From: JBAOHV01 sp964450685
GTDB lineage: Bacteria > Actinomycetota > Acidimicrobiia > Acidimicrobiales > Microtrichaceae
DNA: 56,742 bases
Direction: 5' to 3'
Assembly: GCA_964450685.1 (NCBI GenBank)
Contig: CAYVDN010000018.1
Span: forward strand, 1 to 56,742
The notes beneath the pieces are model-generated. The model did no database searches. It was not told the origin of the DNA and worked only from the letters and a program-made list of their open reading frames with translations. Made by a program: the position numbers and the translations under genes. Shown here in pieces: positions 40,144 to 49,816 of the stretch (positions are counted from its first letter, which is position 1; every line of letters begins with the position of its first letter).

Positions 40144-40815
40144 ATGTCGATCGCCACACGAACGGTGTCCCGCAATGGCTCGGCTTCGACGAGCGCCCCC
40201 GCGTCGAAGCCCAAGGAACGGCGACCGGCGGGCCGCCGCAACACCGGTCGGATCGCGCTCGGTCTGGTCGTGCTCGTCCTGAGCGTGCTGGGTGCAGTGA
40301 CCTTGTTCTCCTCTGCAGCAGACCGCACCGCAGTGATCGGCGTCGCCCGTGATGTGCCCCCCGGCGCGATGGTCACCGAAGCCGACCTTCGAGAGGTCTC
40401 CATCTCAGCGGGAAGTGGGCTTCGTGTCGTTCCGGCGAGTCGGTCGGCTGAGGTGGTCGGGCGAACCGCGTCAGACGGACTGACCGCCGGGTCGTTGCTC
40501 AACCCTGACCAACTCACTGACGGTCCCGCACTGCCCGAGGGGATGGTCCTGGTCGGTGCGGTGCTCAAGGGCGGCCAGTTCCCGGTCGGGCTCACGATCG
40601 GCGACTCGGTCGAGATCATCGAGACGACCGCTCCGGACGCTGCCAGTGCCGGCGAACCGGTGTCGCGAGGCATCGGCACAGTGACCGACCTGTCCAACTC
40701 GACCGATGGTCAGAGCCTTCGCACCGTCTCGATCGCAGTCCCAGGTGAGAATGCCGCGGCGATCTCGGCGGCAGGCGCGGCCGGGCGCGTGAGTCTCGTG
40801 GTGACCGCGCCATGA
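40144..40815 (+). CDS. SAF-domain pilus assembly protein (CpaB/RcpC-like)
   Basis: The 223-residue protein has one N-terminal membrane helix (RIALGLVVLVLSVLGAVTLF, about 36-56) and an SAF domain (about 63-125: VARDVPPGAMVTEADLREV). A C-terminal beta region follows. CpaB/RcpC proteins sit in the periplasm or cell wall and help thread Flp pili. The ATG at 40144 has GGAGG six bases upstream; an ATG at 40138 overlaps the earlier stop. It is immediately followed by TadZ (ATGA overlap). Confidence 0.85.
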   Translation: MSIATRTVSRNGSASTSAPASKPKERRPAGRRNTGRIALGLVVLVLSVLGAVTLFSSAADRTAVIGVARDVPPGAMVTEADLREVSISAGSGLRVVPASRSAEVVGRTASDGLTAGSLLNPDQLTDGPALPEGMVLVGAVLKGGQFPVGLTIGDSVEIIETTAPDAASAGEPVSRGIGTVTDLSNSTDGQSLRTVSIAVPGENAAAISAAGAAGRVSLVVTAP

Positions 40816-41534
40816 GCGGGCTGGTGTGTGTCACCGGCGCCAAGGGTTCCCCCGGCGCAACCACGCTGGCAGCTGCGCTCGCATCGTCGGTGCCGACCGA
40901 CACGGGACGGGTGCTGCTCATCGACGCGGACCCCGACGGCGGAGATCTGGCAGCGGTGTTCGGTGCTGGCACGAACCCGGGCATGGTCACGCTCGCAGCG
41001 GCGACCCGGCACCGGTTCGCGTCCGACGTCGTCGAACGGCACGCCCAACCGATCGGCGAGACGATCTCGCTCCTGGCCGCCCCGCCCAGTCCGGACCAGG
41101 CCGCATCGACACTGACGAACCTGGGCCGAGGGTTCGCCGAGTCACTCACCCATACGCCTGCTGTCGCGGATCTGGGCCGGTGGCGGCCGGACAGTCCAGC
41201 AGCGGAGCTCGTTCGCGCTTCTGCGGCGACCGTGCTCGTCGTGCGCCCCACCGTTGCCGGGGTTGCCCACGCTCGGTGGGCATTCGCTGACCTGACCAGC
41301 CGGTGTCACCGCGTCGTGGTAGTGACTCGCGGTGAACGGCCCTACGGGCCCGAGGAGGTCGCGGACGCGCTCGGTGCCGAGTCCGCGGTCCTGGTTCCGG
41401 TGGACAGGGCCGCGGCGTCAGTTGTGGCGGGAGGCCGGCGGGCGCGACGTGCGCCGCTGGGCCGCTCAGTCCGTGCCCTGGCGCGCAGCCTCGGACTCGA
41501 TACGCCAGCCGAGTCTTTGGATGCGGCGGTATGA
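40812..41534 (+). CDS. TadZ/CpaE-like ParA-type ATPase
   Basis: The 240-residue ATPase of the MinD/ParA group has a deviant Walker A GAKGSPGATT (9-18) and a Walker A' region with LLIDADPDGGDLAAVFG. The C-terminal half is less conserved. TadZ proteins localise the Tad machinery at the pole. It lacks the receiver domain of CpaE. ATGA overlaps on both sides place it in the Tad operon. Confidence 0.82.
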   Translation: MSGLVCVTGAKGSPGATTLAAALASSVPTDTGRVLLIDADPDGGDLAAVFGAGTNPGMVTLAAATRHRFASDVVERHAQPIGETISLLAAPPSPDQAASTLTNLGRGFAESLTHTPAVADLGRWRPDSPAAELVRASAATVLVVRPTVAGVAHARWAFADLTSRCHRVVVVTRGERPYGPEEVADALGAESAVLVPVDRAAASVVAGGRRARRAPLGRSVRALARSLGLDTPAESLDAAV

Positions 41535-42850
41535 CCATGCTCGACGCGTTCGACGATGCCTTGGTCCAGTCCATGCGCGCCGAGATCGCTGACGAACTCT
41601 CGTTGTCGGTTCGGCGGATGGCCGACGCCGGGCAACGACTCGACAGCGACGACGAGGAGATGCTGGCCCGTCAGCTCATCGCCCAGCGATTGGAGCGACT
41701 CGCGTCGGACGCGATCGCGTCGGGTCGGCCGGTGCTGTCCCAAGCCGAGGAGGAGGTGGTCACCAGAGCAGTCTTCGACCGGCTGTTCCACCTCGGCCGG
41801 TTGCAGCCGTTGCTCGACGACGAGTCGATCCAGAACGTCGTCGCCAACGGTCACGACCGTGTGTTCATCGAGTACGCCGGCGGGCTCAAGGTCGAGGGCC
41901 CTCCCGTTGCGGAATCCAACGACGAGCTGGTCGAGCAGCTTCGAGAGATCGGCCGGAGATACGGCCTGTCCGAACGCGAGTTCAACCCGAGTCGGCCACA
42001 GCTCAACCTGCAGCTTCCCGACGGCTCACGCCTGTTCGCCGTCGCGTGGGTCTGCGCACGACCGTCGGTCTCGATCCGCCGGCATCGCTTCATGAAGCTC
42101 GACCTCGCGGACCTGATCGGTCTCGGGGCGATCGACGAGGGCCTCGCATCGTTCCTGGCCGCTGCGGTGCGCTCGCGTCAGCAGATCATCGTGGCGGGTG
42201 CGACAGGTGCGGGGAAGACGACGATGCTGCGTGCGCTCGCAGCGGAGATCCCCGCGTCGGAACGGATCGTGACGATCGAGACCGAGCTGGAGCTGGGCCT
42301 CGACCGTTTCGCTGATGTGCACCCCGACTGCGTGGCGCTCGAAGCACGCGAAGCGAATGTCGAGGGCGCGGGCGAAGTGACCGCAGCGGACCTCGTCCGC
42401 ATGAGCCTGCGCATGAACCCCGACCGCGTGATCGTCGGCGAGGTCCGCGGTGACGAGATCGTCCCGATGCTCAACGCGATGAGCCAGGGCAACGACGGCT
42501 CGATGTGCACCGTGCACGCCGACTCGAGCGGGACGGTGTTCAACAAGATGGCGCTCTACGCGATGCAGTCTCCAGAGCGGCTGCCACTGGAAGCGACGTG
42601 CCAGCTCGCTGCAGCCGCAGTGGACCTCGTCGTGTACATCGCGAAATCGAGCGACGGACGGTGGGTGTCATCAGTCCGTCAGGTCGTCGGAGTGGACGGC
42701 TCGAACGTCGTCACCAACGAGCTGTTCCGGCCCGGTCCTGAAGGTCGGGCGGTACCGGGGGTGCCGGTTCCCCACGACCTGGCCGACGTGCTCACCGCAC
42801 ACGGTTGGGATCCATCGCTGCAGGACCGGCCCGAGGGGTGGTGGCGATGA
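41531..42850 (+). CDS. tadA: TadA/CpaF pilus assembly ATPase
   Basis: The 439-residue secretion ATPase has an N-terminal domain (1-200), Walker A GATGAGKTT (223-231), and Asp box/Walker B ADLVRMSLRMNPDRVIVGEV. The His box is MCTVHADSSGT. It polymerises or retracts the pilus using ATP on the cytoplasmic face. Overlaps with TadZ and TadB (ATGA both sides). The gene order TadZ-TadA-TadB-TadC is the standard one. Confidence 0.95.
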   Translation: MTMLDAFDDALVQSMRAEIADELSLSVRRMADAGQRLDSDDEEMLARQLIAQRLERLASDAIASGRPVLSQAEEEVVTRAVFDRLFHLGRLQPLLDDESIQNVVANGHDRVFIEYAGGLKVEGPPVAESNDELVEQLREIGRRYGLSEREFNPSRPQLNLQLPDGSRLFAVAWVCARPSVSIRRHRFMKLDLADLIGLGAIDEGLASFLAAAVRSRQQIIVAGATGAGKTTMLRALAAEIPASERIVTIETELELGLDRFADVHPDCVALEAREANVEGAGEVTAADLVRMSLRMNPDRVIVGEVRGDEIVPMLNAMSQGNDGSMCTVHADSSGTVFNKMALYAMQSPERLPLEATCQLAAAAVDLVVYIAKSSDGRWVSSVRQVVGVDGSNVVTNELFRPGPEGRAVPGVPVPHDLADVLTAHGWDPSLQDRPEGWWR

Positions 42851-43704
42851 CCGCGCTCGTCATCGTGGCGGTCCTCGGCGTTGGCGTCGGTCTGTGGCTG
42901 GTCGTGAGCGGCTGGTCCCCCCGGCCAGACGTCGCCGCCGGCTGGGCACCGGCTGGCCGTGCTGGAGTCACGGGCTCTGCGATCACGAAGGAGCGCGCGG
43001 CACGCGCCACAGCCGGGGCGGTGCTCCTCTTCGTCGTGTCGCGCTGGCCGGCCGCCGCGCTCGCTGGCGCCTTGCTCGGCTGGTTCGCACCGGAGCTGTT
43101 CGCCTCGCGATCGTCGCGCGACGTGGCGCTCGCTCGGACCGAGGCGATCGCATCGTGGACCGAGATGCTGCGCGACACGATCGCTTCGGCCCACGGCTTG
43201 GAGGCGGCGATCGCCACGACGGCACCCGTCGCGCCCGACGCGATCCGCCCGGAGGTCGAGCAGCTCGCCCGCTCGTTGAAGCACACGTCATTGCCCAACG
43301 CGCTGCGGCGACTTGCTGTCGAGCTCGCTCATCCCATCTCGGACCTTGTGGTCGCCTCGTTGACGGTGGCAGCGAACGGAGCCGTTCGGGACCTGGCAGA
43401 GCTGCTTGGGATGCTCGCAGACTCTGCCCGCGACGAAGCCGCGATGCAGATGCGCGTGGAGGCGTCGAGGGCCCGGATGCGAACTGCAGTCCGGGTGATC
43501 TCTGGCGTCACGGTCGCGACAGCGCTGGGCCTGGTGGTGCTGAACAGGTCCTATGTGCAGGTCTACGCAACGGTCACCGGCCAGGTGGTGCTGGTGGCGA
43601 TTGCAGCGGCCTGGGGCACGGCCCTGTGGTGGCTCGCCTCGATGAGTCGGTTCCGCCAACCCGAACGGTTCCTCATTGCAGCAGCCGAAGGAACGATCCG
43701 ATGA
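42847..43704 (+). CDS. tadB: TadB inner-membrane platform protein
   Basis: The 285-residue type II secretion F-domain protein has N-terminal helices (TALVIVAVLGVGVGLWLVVS), then the T2SSF cytoplasmic helical bundle (about 95-215: EMLRDTIASAHGLEAAIATT), and two C-terminal helices. It forms the membrane platform that TadA works on. ATGA overlaps upstream and downstream. Confidence 0.92.
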   Translation: MTALVIVAVLGVGVGLWLVVSGWSPRPDVAAGWAPAGRAGVTGSAITKERAARATAGAVLLFVVSRWPAAALAGALLGWFAPELFASRSSRDVALARTEAIASWTEMLRDTIASAHGLEAAIATTAPVAPDAIRPEVEQLARSLKHTSLPNALRRLAVELAHPISDLVVASLTVAANGAVRDLAELLGMLADSARDEAAMQMRVEASRARMRTAVRVISGVTVATALGLVVLNRSYVQVYATVTGQVVLVAIAAAWGTALWWLASMSRFRQPERFLIAAAEGTIR

Positions 43705-44585
43705 CCGCTGCGGTACTGACGGGCGCACTCGCAGCTTGGGGCATCTCGCTCGTCGTGACCGGACTGGTTCCGGCACGGGTTTCGCTCGGCGACGCGCTCG
43801 AGCGACTCGACGCTCCGGCCACGGTCGCCGACGACTCTCCGGCCCAGTGGTGGGTCCGCCTACTCGGCGTGCCGCTCGTCGACACCAGGTTCGGACAGGC
43901 CTGGCTCCGGCCCGCCAGTCGAGATCTGCGGGTGATCGGCCGCAGCGCCGCCGAGCACCTTGCCCGCACCGTTGCCCTGGTTGCCGTGGCGTTGCTGTGG
44001 GCGCCCGCGACGTTCGGTCTCATCGCACTCGGTGGTGTTGACGTGACGTGGGTCTTGCCGTTGTGGGTGTCGATCGTCCTCGGCGCCGTGGCACTCGTGG
44101 TGCCGGCACTCGAGGTGCGAGCCGAGGCCGCCGAGCGACGTCGCTCGTTCCGTCACGCTCTCGGCTGCTTCCTCGATCTCGTCGCAGTGCGGCTCGCCGG
44201 CGGTGCCGGTGTCGACTCGGCGCTCGCGGGCAGTGCTGCTGCCGGAGACGGGTGGGCGTTCACCGAGCTGCGCCAAGCTCTCACGGACGCCCGTCTGCGC
44301 AGTGAGCCCTCGTGGAACGGGCTCGCCCACCTCGGCGAGGCGATCGGTGTGGATGAGCTGCAGGAGCTGGCCGCATCGGCCGGTCTCGCCGGTGACGAAG
44401 GTGCGAGAGTGCGAGTGTCGATCGCTGCGAAGGCGCGAGCGATCCGAATGCGTGGCCTCGCCGATGCCGAGGGCGCTGCTCAGTCCGCAAGCGAACGCAT
44501 GTCGCTGCCGGTCGTTCTGTTGATGACGGGCTTCATCGTCTTCCTCGGCTACCCCGCGATCGCCGCGGTCCTCAACGGTCTCTGA
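43701..44585 (+). CDS. tadC: TadC inner-membrane platform protein
   Basis: The 294-residue protein has F-domain organisation: helices near 5-25 and 95-140, a cytoplasmic bundle (about 150-260, FLDLVAVRLAGGAGVDSALA), and a C-terminal helix ending the protein. It pairs with TadB in the platform. It is followed by the pilin gene after 17 bp with an AAGGAAGG site. Confidence 0.92.
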   Translation: MTAAVLTGALAAWGISLVVTGLVPARVSLGDALERLDAPATVADDSPAQWWVRLLGVPLVDTRFGQAWLRPASRDLRVIGRSAAEHLARTVALVAVALLWAPATFGLIALGGVDVTWVLPLWVSIVLGAVALVVPALEVRAEAAERRRSFRHALGCFLDLVAVRLAGGAGVDSALAGSAAAGDGWAFTELRQALTDARLRSEPSWNGLAHLGEAIGVDELQELAASAGLAGDEGARVRVSIAAKARAIRMRGLADAEGAAQSASERMSLPVVLLMTGFIVFLGYPAIAAVLNGL

Positions 44586-44602
44586 CAAGGAAGGAACCAA
44601 CA

Positions 44603-44791
44603 ATGTCCATCATCCCCATCATGTGGGCCTTCGCGAAGGCCAGGATCGAACTCGCCAGGCACGATGAACGCGGTGAGATCACCGAGAAGGTCATCATCAT
44701 CGCCGTGTTCGCCGCGCTCGCGATCGCCGTCGGAGCGATCGTCGTCAGCAAGGTGACCGGCAAGGCCGAGTCCATCAACCTCGACGGCTGA
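44603..44791 (+). CDS. Flp-type pilin
   Basis: The 62-residue prepilin has a basic leader to RG, then the hydrophobic stretch EKVIIIAVFAALAIAVGAIV and a short hydrophilic tail. The Gly-Glu junction (ERG/EITEK) fits processing by a TadV-type peptidase, not present in the window. It is the likely major subunit of the Tad pilus. A strong AAGGAAGG ribosome site suggests high translation. Confidence 0.85.
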   Translation: MSIIPIMWAFAKARIELARHDERGEITEKVIIIAVFAALAIAVGAIVVSKVTGKAESINLDG

Positions 44792-44793
44792 CC

Positions 44794-45183
44794 GTGACTC
44801 GACGACGGGCCCGAGACGAACGTGGTGATGCTTCGGTCGAAGTCGTGCTCGCCGTGCCCGTCCTGCTCTTCATGATCATGCTGGTCATCCAGGCGGGCCT
44901 GTGGTTCCACGGGTCACAACTTGCCGAAGCTGCTGCCCAAGAGGGCGTCCAGGCTGGACGATCCGCTAACGGCAGCGCAGCGGCGGCCGAGGCACGCGCA
45001 CGCGACTTCCTCGGCCGACTGTCTCCATCGGTGGCGTCGTCTGCCCAGGTGCTCGTGCGACGCACACCTGAGGTGACCAGGGTGGAGATCACCGGACGAG
45101 TTCAACAGGTCGTTCCGGGGCTCGCACTGACCGTCTCCGGTGCTGCAGAAGCGCCGACCGAGCGCTTTCGGGAGGACGGATGA
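44794..45183 (+). CDS. TadE-like pseudopilin
   Basis: The 129-residue protein has the TadE signature ERGDASVEVVLAVPVLLFMI, a single helix with Glu at the fifth-type position after Gly. A small extracytoplasmic domain follows. It starts with GTG two bases after the pilin stop. It probably initiates or caps the pilus. Confidence 0.88.
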   Translation: MTRRRARDERGDASVEVVLAVPVLLFMIMLVIQAGLWFHGSQLAEAAAQEGVQAGRSANGSAAAAEARARDFLGRLSPSVASSAQVLVRRTPEVTRVEITGRVQQVVPGLALTVSGAAEAPTERFREDG

Positions 45184-45596
45184 TCCGCTCGGGCCGCGAG
45201 CGTGGTTCGGTGAGCATCGAGTTGGTGCTGCTCACACCCGTCCTCGTCGGGTTGCTGCTCCTGGTCGTGGCGTTCGGCCGCATCCAGAACGCTCGCGCCG
45301 ACGTCGAGGCGGCCGCCAGAGCGGCGGCCCGCGCAGCGTCAACGGCCCGCGACGCCACAGCAGCCCGAGCTGCCGGAGAACGCGCCGCGTTCATGGAGTT
45401 CGACCGCAGCGGATTCCGCTGCGACACGGTGAGCTTCGATATCGATACGGCCAGGTTCACCGCCGACGCAGCCGTGACAGCGACGGTCTCGTGTGGCGTC
45501 GTGCTCGGGGACGTAAGCGGCATGGGCATTCCCGGCCGCCACACGATCACAGCCGTGTTCACCGAACCGCTCGACCGCTTCCGGGGAACCCGATGA
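45180..45596 (+). CDS. TadE/TadF-like pseudopilin
   Basis: The 138-residue protein starts RERGSVSIELVLLTPVLVGL, the TadE-type helix, then a periplasmic domain with two cysteines (RCDTVSF, VSCGVVL) likely joined. ATGA overlap with the previous gene. It is a minor pilus component. Confidence 0.88.
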   Translation: MIRSGRERGSVSIELVLLTPVLVGLLLLVVAFGRIQNARADVEAAARAAARAASTARDATAARAAGERAAFMEFDRSGFRCDTVSFDIDTARFTADAAVTATVSCGVVLGDVSGMGIPGRHTITAVFTEPLDRFRGTR

Positions 45597-46030
45597 GCTG
45601 GCAGCTTCGAGGTTGGCCCAACGAGGGTCACGAGCGAGGCACCGTCACCGTGTTCGTTGTGACGATGACCACCGCTCTGCTGCTCGTCGCAGGACTCGTC
45701 TTCGACGGAGGCCGAATGATCGCAGCGCGTCGCGACGCCGATGCCGTCGCCAGCGCCGCGGCGCGAGCGGGAGTGCAGGGGGTCGACGAAGCGGGCCTGC
45801 GCCTGACCAACGGCGCCCCCTTGAACGCCAACGATGCGAGCGCACGAGTACAGCGCTACTTGGACGCCACCGCCTACACCGGGACCGCAGTCGTTGTCGG
45901 CGACACGGTCACCGTGAACGTCCAGCGCGTCCAGGAACTCCACATCCTGTCGGTCGCAGGTCTGCACACCTCCAACATCACCGGCACAGGAAGCGCCCGA
46001 GCAGTCCGAGCAGTCACGGAGCAGCCATGA
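45593..46030 (+). CDS. TadG/TadE-like minor pilin
   Basis: The 145-residue protein has an N-terminal helix with HERGTVTVFVVTMTTALLLV, then a Glu-free variant of the TadE segment and an extracytoplasmic domain (VDEAGLRLTNGAPLN onward). It is shorter than classical TadG and lacks a von Willebrand domain. ATGA overlaps to the gene before and after. Confidence 0.8.
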   Translation: MSWQLRGWPNEGHERGTVTVFVVTMTTALLLVAGLVFDGGRMIAARRDADAVASAAARAGVQGVDEAGLRLTNGAPLNANDASARVQRYLDATAYTGTAVVVGDTVTVNVQRVQELHILSVAGLHTSNITGTGSARAVRAVTEQP

Positions 46031-47979
46031 ACCTCACCACAACGATTGCTGTCACCCGACGCCTCGCGTCGGCAGTCGCCTCGCTGGTGGCGATCGGGGC
46101 GCTCGTCGTCGGCGTTCCGTTCCTACTGTGGCGGCTCGCAGGGTGGCCGCTTCCCGGGGGACTCCCGAGCACCAGCGGAATCAGGCGTGCACTCACTCGC
46201 GACACCGTCTCGGACGCTGCGCTCGTCAAGAGCATCGCGCTCGTCGGCTGGATCAGCTGGATCTTGCTGTGCTGGTCACTCGTCGTGGAGAGCTGGGCGA
46301 CCCTGCGAGGCGTACCCGCGGCACGACTGCGGCTCGCAGGACCGTTCCAGGGAGTCGCCCGGCGACTCGTCGCCTCGGTGTCGCTGATTGCGGCCACCGG
46401 AGTCTCATCTTTCAATCCGGGTGCGATCGCCGCGGCCGCACCACAGGCAGTCGTCATCGAGTTCCACGAACCGATCGTCGCTGGCGTCAGCTCCCGGGCG
46501 TCAACGCCCGAGCGGACGGCGCCGCCGACGCAGGCGGCCAGCCCGTCAGCAGGCACGGCACGAGCGGGCGCGCCGCCCGCGGCTGAGGCTCCTACCTCTC
46601 CGACCGCCACGACGTACACGGTTCAGCGACGCGACTCTCTCTGGAAGATCGCCGAGTGCCAGCTCGGCGATCCGCTCCGATGGCGCGAGCTGTGGGAGCT
46701 GAATCGAGGGCGGGACTTCGGCGGGGTCACCTTCAGCGATCCGAACCTCATCTACTCGGGCTGGGTCCTCGATCTGCCCACGTCGGTCCCGGCCGAACCG
46801 CCTCCGGCCCCGCCGCCACCCATCGAACAGCGCCAAACCCCGGCGCCACCGGTGTCCACCGTGGGGCCCACGGCTCGGGAGTCGGACCTCCCGTCGCCCG
46901 GACCGTCCGTTCCCGCAACGAACTCAACTGGCTCGGCCACTACCTCAGCGACGGCGAGATCGGCCCGCGAGACAATGGCAGCAACTGATCAGCGAGGAGT
47001 TCCCGCGCCACCCGAGCCGGCGACCCGCCACACCCCGGAGTCGATCCCCATGCGAGCTCCGCTGTTCGCTGGAGGCATCCTCCTCGCCAGCGCGCTCATC
47101 GCCCTGCTGACCCGCCTGCGGCGCTCACAAGCCCGCCGTAGACCCGTCGGCCGGGCGCCTCACCTTCCTCCGGCGACCACTGCGCCGACCGAGACGTCGC
47201 TGCGCAACGCCAGCGACTTGCCATCTATGGACCGTGCGTTCTCCGCGATCCGAGCGTTCGCCGCCGGACTCGGCAACTCTGCCCTACCTCCGGTCGCCGC
47301 CGTGCGCGTCGGCGACACCGAGGTCGAGGTGCTCCTCACGTCACCTGCCGCGGTGGTTCCACCGGGTTTCGACGGCGACCCGAGCCGTCGGGCGTTCTCG
47401 ACCGAACCCAAGGTCACCACGGCGACCATCGAGGCGCTCGCCGGTGAGACGGCGCCACCATGTCCCGCCATGGTTGCTGCGGGTGTCGTCGGTGAGGACC
47501 TGGTGCTCATCGACGTGGAGACCGCAGGACTGTTGACGATCAACGGCCCTGATGCAGCTGACACTGTGCGCCGCATCGCTGCAGAGCTGGCGACGTCCCC
47601 AGCGTCGGAGCTGATCGAGGTGCTCGTCGTCGGCGACGAGTTCGACATTGCGGGAAGCGAACGACTCCGGGCAGCCGCGACCGCCGACGACGCGATCGAG
47701 GCGCTCGCCGTCGCCTGCACCTCGGCGCAGGCGGCTCTCGACCGCCTCGGCGATCCCAGCACGGCAGATGCTCGGCGTGACCACTCTGCAGAGGAGGGCT
47801 GGTACGTCACCGTCCTGACCTGCTTGCACCCGCTCTCCGAGTCGCAGATGACGCGGCTCGCGAAGGTCGCTCGTCCCCGCTGCGGTGTCGCCGCCGTCGT
47901 CGTGAGCGAGCCGGTCAGCGGAGCGTGGTCGCTCAGCACCGGGCCGACCGCGCGGCTCGACCCCCACGGATTCGACCTC
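46027..47979 (+). CDS. LysM-domain membrane protein, 3' end lost in gap
   Basis: At least 650 residues. Four or so hydrophobic helices lie in the first 130 residues, a Pro/Ala linker follows, and a LysM domain is at about 195-250 (TYTVQRRDSLWKIAECQLGD). Another Pro-rich linker, a helix near 340 and a large cytoplasmic part with BTAD/STAND-like features come after. It may anchor the secretion complex to peptidoglycan. It is cut by 100 N at 47980-48079. Its frame cannot be tied to the sequence after the gap because the gap length is arbitrary. Confidence 0.8.
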
Positions 47980-48079
47980 NNNNNNNNNNNNNNNNNNNNN
48001 NNNNNNNNNNNNNNNNNNNNNNNNNNNNNNNNNNNNNNNNNNNNNNNNNNNNNNNNNNNNNNNNNNNNNNNNNNNNNNN
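47980..48079. other. Assembly gap (100 N)
   Basis: Exactly 100 undetermined bases, a standard placeholder for a gap of unknown size. Gene content and distance across it are unknown. Confidence 0.98.
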
Positions 48080-48238
48080 GCGGTCGACCGCATCGTCGAC
48101 GAGCTGTGCCGCTACATCGAGACGCTCGAACCTCTCGATGACCTGCACCCTGACACCGTCGACCTGTGGCGGCGCCTCGGTCATCCGCGTGGCGCAGCCG
48201 ATACCGCTCGGCCGACCAGCGTGGACGCTCGTCGCTGA
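48080..48238 (+). CDS. C-terminal fragment of an unknown gene after the gap
   Basis: An open frame of 52 residues (AVDRIVDELCRYIETLEPLD to SVDARR) ends at TGA 48236-48238. It may be the end of the LysM protein or a separate gene inside the missing sequence. The text is helical and acidic, without a recognisable domain. Confidence 0.55.
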   Translation, partial: AVDRIVDELCRYIETLEPLDDLHPDTVDLWRRLGHPRGAADTARPTSVDARR

Positions 48239-48358
48239 CGAGCATCTCGACGCGTTCCGTTCGCACAGAGCACCGAGGGCGACGCTGATATCCTCTGCAG
48301 TGCCTCGTCGCCGGGCTTCGGCGTCCTCCATCTCAGCTCAAACGAGAGGAGCGACGTC

Positions 48359-48763
48359 ATGGACGTACTTGAGGCAAGTGTTGGGCATCGGGACGGGCTG
48401 CGCCGTTGCCACGTCTGGCGCTGGAGCTCTTCGGGGCAGCAGGCGGAATGGGAGCGACAGACGTTCGTTGTCGGCAGCCTCTCGCCGCTTGGGCTCGTCG
48501 CGGCTGGTGCCTCCGCTGCGGTCTCTGCGATCGGAAACCACCGCCGCCGCCAGGCAGCGCTGCGGGACGCTGGGCCGAGGTGGATGTACGTCTCGTCAGG
48601 CATGTGCTGCGTCGTAGGGGCTCGGCTCGTCGTTCGGGAGGAGTCGGGGGTCGAGAGATCGTTCGACCTCGTCAGCGCTGCGGGGGTCGAATCACCGGCC
48701 CGGGGTTGGCTCCGGGTTTCCTACGCGGGGTCGAGCGCGCCGTGGGCGATCCAGGTCATATAG
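48359..48763 (+). CDS. PH-like small protein of conjugation locus
   Basis: The 134-residue soluble protein has GAGGAG before its ATG. Its second half (PRWMYVSSGMCCVVGARLVV then REESGVERSFDLVSAAGVES) has the beta pattern of a small PH-like domain seen in uncharacterised actinobacterial proteins. The middle has a short hydrophobic stretch (GLVAAGASAAVSAIG). It converges on the hydrolase gene with an 8-bp overlap of the 3' ends. No function is known. Confidence 0.6.
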   Translation: MDVLEASVGHRDGLRRCHVWRWSSSGQQAEWERQTFVVGSLSPLGLVAAGASAAVSAIGNHRRRQAALRDAGPRWMYVSSGMCCVVGARLVVREESGVERSFDLVSAAGVESPARGWLRVSYAGSSAPWAIQVI

Positions 48764-49793
48764 CTCGCTGGCACAGCTGCGCGATCAGCGGGTAGGGGTT
48801 GGCCGCAGCACCGCCAACTGGGTGCATCTCGAAGTGCACGTGGGGAGCTGTGGCGCGAGCGTTGCCGGTGTTGCCGAGCAGTGCGATCGGTTGCCCAGCG
48901 GTCACGCGGGCACCCCGAGCGACGAGGTTCCGAGCGTTGTGCGCGTAGTACCAGCGAGTGCCCGAGTCACCACGCAACCAGATGGTGATGCCGCCGAGTC
49001 CGGACTCGGTGTCACTGCTGCGATCGATCACGCCGGCCTCGATCGCGACGAGGGTCGAGCCGTAGGACGCGAACACGTCGTTGCCCTGGTGTAGGCGTCC
49101 GCCAGAGCGCGGCGCGTGCCAGTCGTTGCTGTGGCGAACCGGCGCAGCAACCGGGCAGGTCATCCCTCCGGCGTCGACCGTCGCGGTGGCAGCCCTTGCG
49201 GCAGCGTCGTACTCGGCGGCCTTGGCGAGGACCTGGTCGACGTAGCGGTTGCTGCGGTTGTAGGTGAGGATCGATGCTCGGAGGTCGTCGATCCGTCCGT
49301 CGGTTCCGCAGAGCAGTGCGGCGGCGCTCCAGATGGCATCCCACGCGTTGTGGGCTGACGGAACCGCACCTGCGGGGCGGTTCGGCGCGAGCCGTCCCCA
49401 GGTCCGCCAGGTGCTCGGCAGGAACTGCATCGGCCCCTGCGCGTGCGCCCAGCCGTCGGGCGATGAGGGGTCGGGCACACGGGCGAAGCCGGCGCGGCCG
49501 TCGAGTGCAGGTCCGAGGATCAGCGGCACGACGTCGCCGGTAGCTGGGTCAGCGCGTCCCTGGGCGTGGCGGCTCTCGGAGTAGCCGATCGCTGCGAGAA
49601 CGGACCATGGGAGACCGGGGCAGGAGCTCGCGGCAGCCACGTAGACGCTGACGAGTTCGCCGGGGATGTCGGCGAACGCTGCACCCGAGGCGGCCGATCG
49701 GCCTTCGACGGACGTGCTGCCACCTCCGGCGAGTGCGAGGGTCCCAACGATGCAGCTCAGGAGCAGCGCTGCCAGCGCGGCGATCACCTTCAT
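48756..49793 (-). CDS. Transglycosylase/M23 peptidase cell-wall hydrolase
   Basis: The 345-residue secreted protein has a signal-like helix (KVIAALAALLLSCIVGTLAL) and a lytic-transglycosylase-like domain (about 45-195, catalytic Glu near 73 in YSESRH, QGPMQFLPSTW). A C-terminal M23/LytM zinc peptidase domain follows (H235 and D239 in HQGND; H285; HVH at 318-320). It should open peptidoglycan for the transfer apparatus. It is the only minus-strand gene in the module. Two Shine-Dalgarno-like sites (AGGAGGTG, GGAGGTG) precede it. Confidence 0.92.
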   Translation of the reverse strand: MKVIAALAALLLSCIVGTLALAGGGSTSVEGRSAASGAAFADIPGELVSVYVAAASSCPGLPWSVLAAIGYSESRHAQGRADPATGDVVPLILGPALDGRAGFARVPDPSSPDGWAHAQGPMQFLPSTWRTWGRLAPNRPAGAVPSAHNAWDAIWSAAALLCGTDGRIDDLRASILTYNRSNRYVDQVLAKAAEYDAAARAATATVDAGGMTCPVAAPVRHSNDWHAPRSGGRLHQGNDVFASYGSTLVAIEAGVIDRSSDTESGLGGITIWLRGDSGTRWYYAHNARNLVARGARVTAGQPIALLGNTGNARATAPHVHFEMHPVGGAAANPYPLIAQLCQRAI

Positions 49794-49816
49794 GTCTCAC
49801 CTCCGGTTGGTCCCAC

